Source of the DNA: JAWXTP01 sp044433415
Lineage (GTDB): Bacteria > Bacteroidota > Bacteroidia > Bacteroidales > Rikenellaceae
Direction: 5' to 3'
NCBI GenBank assembly: GCA_044433415.1
Contig: JAWXTP010000139.1
Location: 1-7,319, forward strand
Length of the DNA: 7,319 bases
The notes beneath the pieces were generated by a model, which saw only the letters and a list, made by a program, of their open reading frames with translations, was not told where the DNA came from and did not search any database. Numbering within the stretch: the stretch's first letter is position 1; each line of letters starts with the position of its first letter. Below are positions 5,503 to 7,319 of this stretch, in pieces. The position numbers and the translations under genes are program-made.

Positions 5503-6885
5503 TTATATAAGAGCTACAAATTCTTGTGGATTGCTCGAAATGTCGTACTCTAAATAATCCATATTTATATTAATCTTACCAATATCTCCGAATATTTTTT
5601 GCATACTTTTCTTAAGTTCAGTATCTTTTATTGGAGATGTACGTTCTGTCATAAAGTAAGCTACATTCTTATGCATTGCTATATTTGCATGAGGAATATA
5701 TTTGTAAATCTTCATAGTGGCAGATTCCGCAAATGTTAAAATCTGCTCAGGATCAAGAAATGTTGCTCTATATACTCTCAGGATATGGTTAGCATCATTC
5801 AAATTTTGGATAATGCCAAGCCTAACACCTAGAATGTTTTTAAATTGATTAAAAGACAACATATTAGGGAATCTAGCTACTTGATCTGAATCTTCAATGT
5901 GGTCAGTGGTAGGGAGTATTGAGCGCCCTCTGTTGTTGAATATCACGTTATACATATGCACAGGTACTAAAGTCTCTACTGGTGATTTTGTAAGGCAAGT
6001 TTCACATTCACATATCATCTTAGCTTCCGAGAAGTTTATACTACACTTATTACAAACATAAGAAGTTGTCGGTCTATCATAGTCTACTCCAATGTGATGC
6101 AGTTCTTTCATACATTTAGGACAAATTAACTTACCATCCTTTATATATGTTTTTTCAGACGAAATGTTAGCACATCTAAAGTGGTGTATCATATTGTGTT
6201 CTTCTATATCTATCGAGCCACATTTAGGACAGGTTTCTTGATACAACATTCCCTTGTCATAACACTTTGGACAAACGTGAGTAATCGAAACTAACTCTTC
6301 AGGGTCTAGAAAGCTATATTCTCCTTGAAACTTAGCACGAGCTGCAAGAAATTCCTTAGCTGAAATGTTTAAACTCTGTAACATTACATACAAGATAGGG
6401 TGGATATACCCAAATGGAGAGCCTTTCACAATTTCCATCTTTGGTAATCTTTCACCTCTAGTAAGGCAATGACGTACAAAAGCATAGAAATGATTGTCGT
6501 TGTTCCAAAAACTTGGTTCACGCTCAAATATTTTGAATTTCAACATCTCCATTCTGTTATGTATTCTTTGCGTTTCATCTATCAAGACTTGCGAATTAAT
6601 ATCATCAGCCAATCCATCGCAAGAGTTTATTAAATCTCGGTCTGTTGTTCTAGATGGAAAAAATGTAGGTTTAAACTGAAACGCATTGTTTGTAAATACA
6701 CTCAGCACTGTAGTGAATTGATGACGTAACAGCCTATCATCAGTTGTTTTATATAGTACAGCTTCGAAATCTGAATATTTGATTTCTGAATGTTTCTGAG
6801 CTATAAGGCCATCATCTACAATTACAACTCTTTGTCCAGCTCTATTGGTGAATATTTCTAATTGATATATGTTTGTGTTGTTCAT
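5503..6885 (-). CDS. TackOD1-domain zinc-ribbon protein, probable cytoplasmic regulator, 460 aa
   Basis: I recognise the central region (about residues 190-300) as a TackOD1 domain (thaumarchaeal output domain 1), a multi-zinc-ribbon module described from archaeal response regulators and also found in bacteria. Visible metal-binding pairs are CPKC 205-208, CPKC 219-222, HHFRC 234-238, CPKC 255-258, CNKC 278-281, and C292, C294, C297. The highly conserved HIGVDYDRP (264-272) sits between them. The N-terminal part contains RVVIVDDG and DFEAVLY (about 19-45), faintly like a receiver core, but no phosphorylation site can be assigned. The C-terminal part (about 325-445) resembles a degenerate GGDEF domain, with RFPNMLSFNQF similar to the L-P-N-R-R-x-F start and no GGDEF signature. 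There is no signal peptide or membrane segment. It lies between a small unknown gene (23 nt away) and the glycosyltransferase, suggesting it controls that enzyme; this role is inferred. Confidence 0.85.
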   Translation of the reverse strand: MNNTNIYQLEIFTNRAGQRVVIVDDGLIAQKHSEIKYSDFEAVLYKTTDDRLLRHQFTTVLSVFTNNAFQFKPTFFPSRTTDRDLINSCDGLADDINSQVLIDETQRIHNRMEMLKFKIFEREPSFWNNDNHFYAFVRHCLTRGERLPKMEIVKGSPFGYIHPILYVMLQSLNISAKEFLAARAKFQGEYSFLDPEELVSITHVCPKCYDKGMLYQETCPKCGSIDIEEHNMIHHFRCANISSEKTYIKDGKLICPKCMKELHHIGVDYDRPTTSYVCNKCSINFSEAKMICECETCLTKSPVETLVPVHMYNVIFNNRGRSILPTTDHIEDSDQVARFPNMLSFNQFKNILGVRLGIIQNLNDANHILRVYRATFLDPEQILTFAESATMKIYKYIPHANIAMHKNVAYFMTERTSPIKDTELKKSMQKIFGDIGKININMDYLEYDISSNPQEFVALI

Positions 6886-6908
6886 GATAATTGTAAAGTT
6901 AATAATGA

Positions 6909-7307
6909 TTATTCCTTATATAATGATTTTGCTCTTTTCTCATCACCCATGTTGTTTTGGCGACGAATATGTTCTTTGTCCATAAAGTTATTTATCCAAT
7001 CCCATTTATATCTTGTTAGTCTAAGAGGATATTTGTCTACTTGATACTTTTGATACACACAGTTTTTGTCTAAAAACTCAGCACGCACTACAATATCTTG
7101 CTGTTTAAAATCACGTTCATATTGGTCTTGAGTTGTCACGTTGTGGTCGGTAATAAAGGTAGAATTGTAAGTTGTTACAACTTTACCTATGTAATCTCTA
7201 CCGGCATACGCATTAAATATCATTCCTTCTTTAACATTAGAGAATTGACTAGGATTAAGCAGCATCTTAGTATGCATATCTAACATTTCTGGGTTGTTAT
7301 ATGGCAT
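6909..7307 (-). CDS. Unrecognised protein, 132 aa, possibly incomplete at the right edge
   Basis: I do not recognise this family. The first ATG in the frame is at 7307, but the frame stays open (I-V-T-Y) to the window edge, so the true start may lie outside. Residues about 26-75 look like alternating beta strands around KEGMIFNAYAGRDYIGKVVTTY and NSTFITDH, which could form a small barrel. A second strand region, DIVVRAEFLD, is followed by a basic and aromatic stretch (YPLRLTRYKWDWINNFM) and a charged helical tail (KEHIRRQNN...EKRAKSLYKE). There is no signal peptide or membrane segment from this start, so a cytoplasmic protein is likely. PilZ hallmarks (RxxxR and D/N-x-S-x-x-G) were looked for and not found. 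It stops 23 nt before the TackOD1 gene, so the two are almost surely co-transcribed and perhaps act together. Confidence 0.65.
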   Translation of the reverse strand: MPYNNPEMLDMHTKMLLNPSQFSNVKEGMIFNAYAGRDYIGKVVTTYNSTFITDHNVTTQDQYERDFKQQDIVVRAEFLDKNCVYQKYQVDKYPLRLTRYKWDWINNFMDKEHIRRQNNMGDEKRAKSLYKE

Positions 7308-7319
7308 ATATGTAACTAT

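Noticed and set aside
5503..6885. Active receiver domain at the N-terminus of the TackOD1 protein (RVVIVDDG)
   Set aside because: The short match is not followed by a clear phospho-acceptor Asp or the conserved Thr/Ser and Lys, so the similarity is too weak to annotate.
6494..7283. Three plus-strand open frames of about 60 codons (6494-6679, 6862-7044, 7098-7283)
   Set aside because: All run mainly antisense to the TackOD1 gene and the adjacent small gene, and have no recognisable features.

Overview
The window looks like chromosomal DNA from an AT-rich member of the Bacteroidota, probably Bacteroidales. This is inferred from: a class II ribonucleotide reductase C-terminus of the Bacteroidota type; a lipoprotein whose mature N-terminus (C-N-K-D-E-N) fits the Bacteroidota surface-export signal; a secreted DUF1573 protein; A/T-rich leaders with no Shine-Dalgarno sequence; and long-stem terminators. 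No tRNA, rRNA, IS element, CRISPR array or phage gene was seen.

Left part, plus strand (1-1009). The 3' end of nrdJ (B12-dependent ribonucleotide reductase) enters from the left edge and carries an in-frame TAA at 43-45. The frame is otherwise intact to its normal zinc-ribbon-like end. A small stand-alone TSCPD-domain gene follows 27 nt later. A 25-bp hairpin at 955-1009 closes this unit.

Middle part, minus strand (1908 down to 1106). An Rrf2-family regulator with four clustered cysteines overlaps, by ATGA, a short secreted DUF1573 protein. This two-gene operon converges on the nrdJ unit.

Right part, minus strand (right edge down to 1946). Four genes run in one direction: a small unrecognised protein (6909-7307), a zinc-ribbon-rich TackOD1-domain protein (5503-6885), a membrane family 2 glycosyltransferase of the cellulose/hyaluronan synthase type (4164-5417), and a lipoprotein predicted to be surface-exposed, with a beta-solenoid-like half and a beta-propeller-like half (2047-4074). 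A perfect 20-bp hairpin terminator (1946-1990) ends the run. My inference is that this is a synthase-type exopolysaccharide locus: the glycosyltransferase makes or exports a polymer, the TackOD1 protein acts as a cytoplasmic regulator in place of the PilZ domain that the synthase lacks, and the lipoprotein works at the cell surface. This is the best candidate in the window for a poorly described system.

Two sequence oddities may be real mutations or assembly errors: the nonsense codon in nrdJ and the absence of any ATG for the glycosyltransferase. No gene-free stretch exceeds 300 bases.
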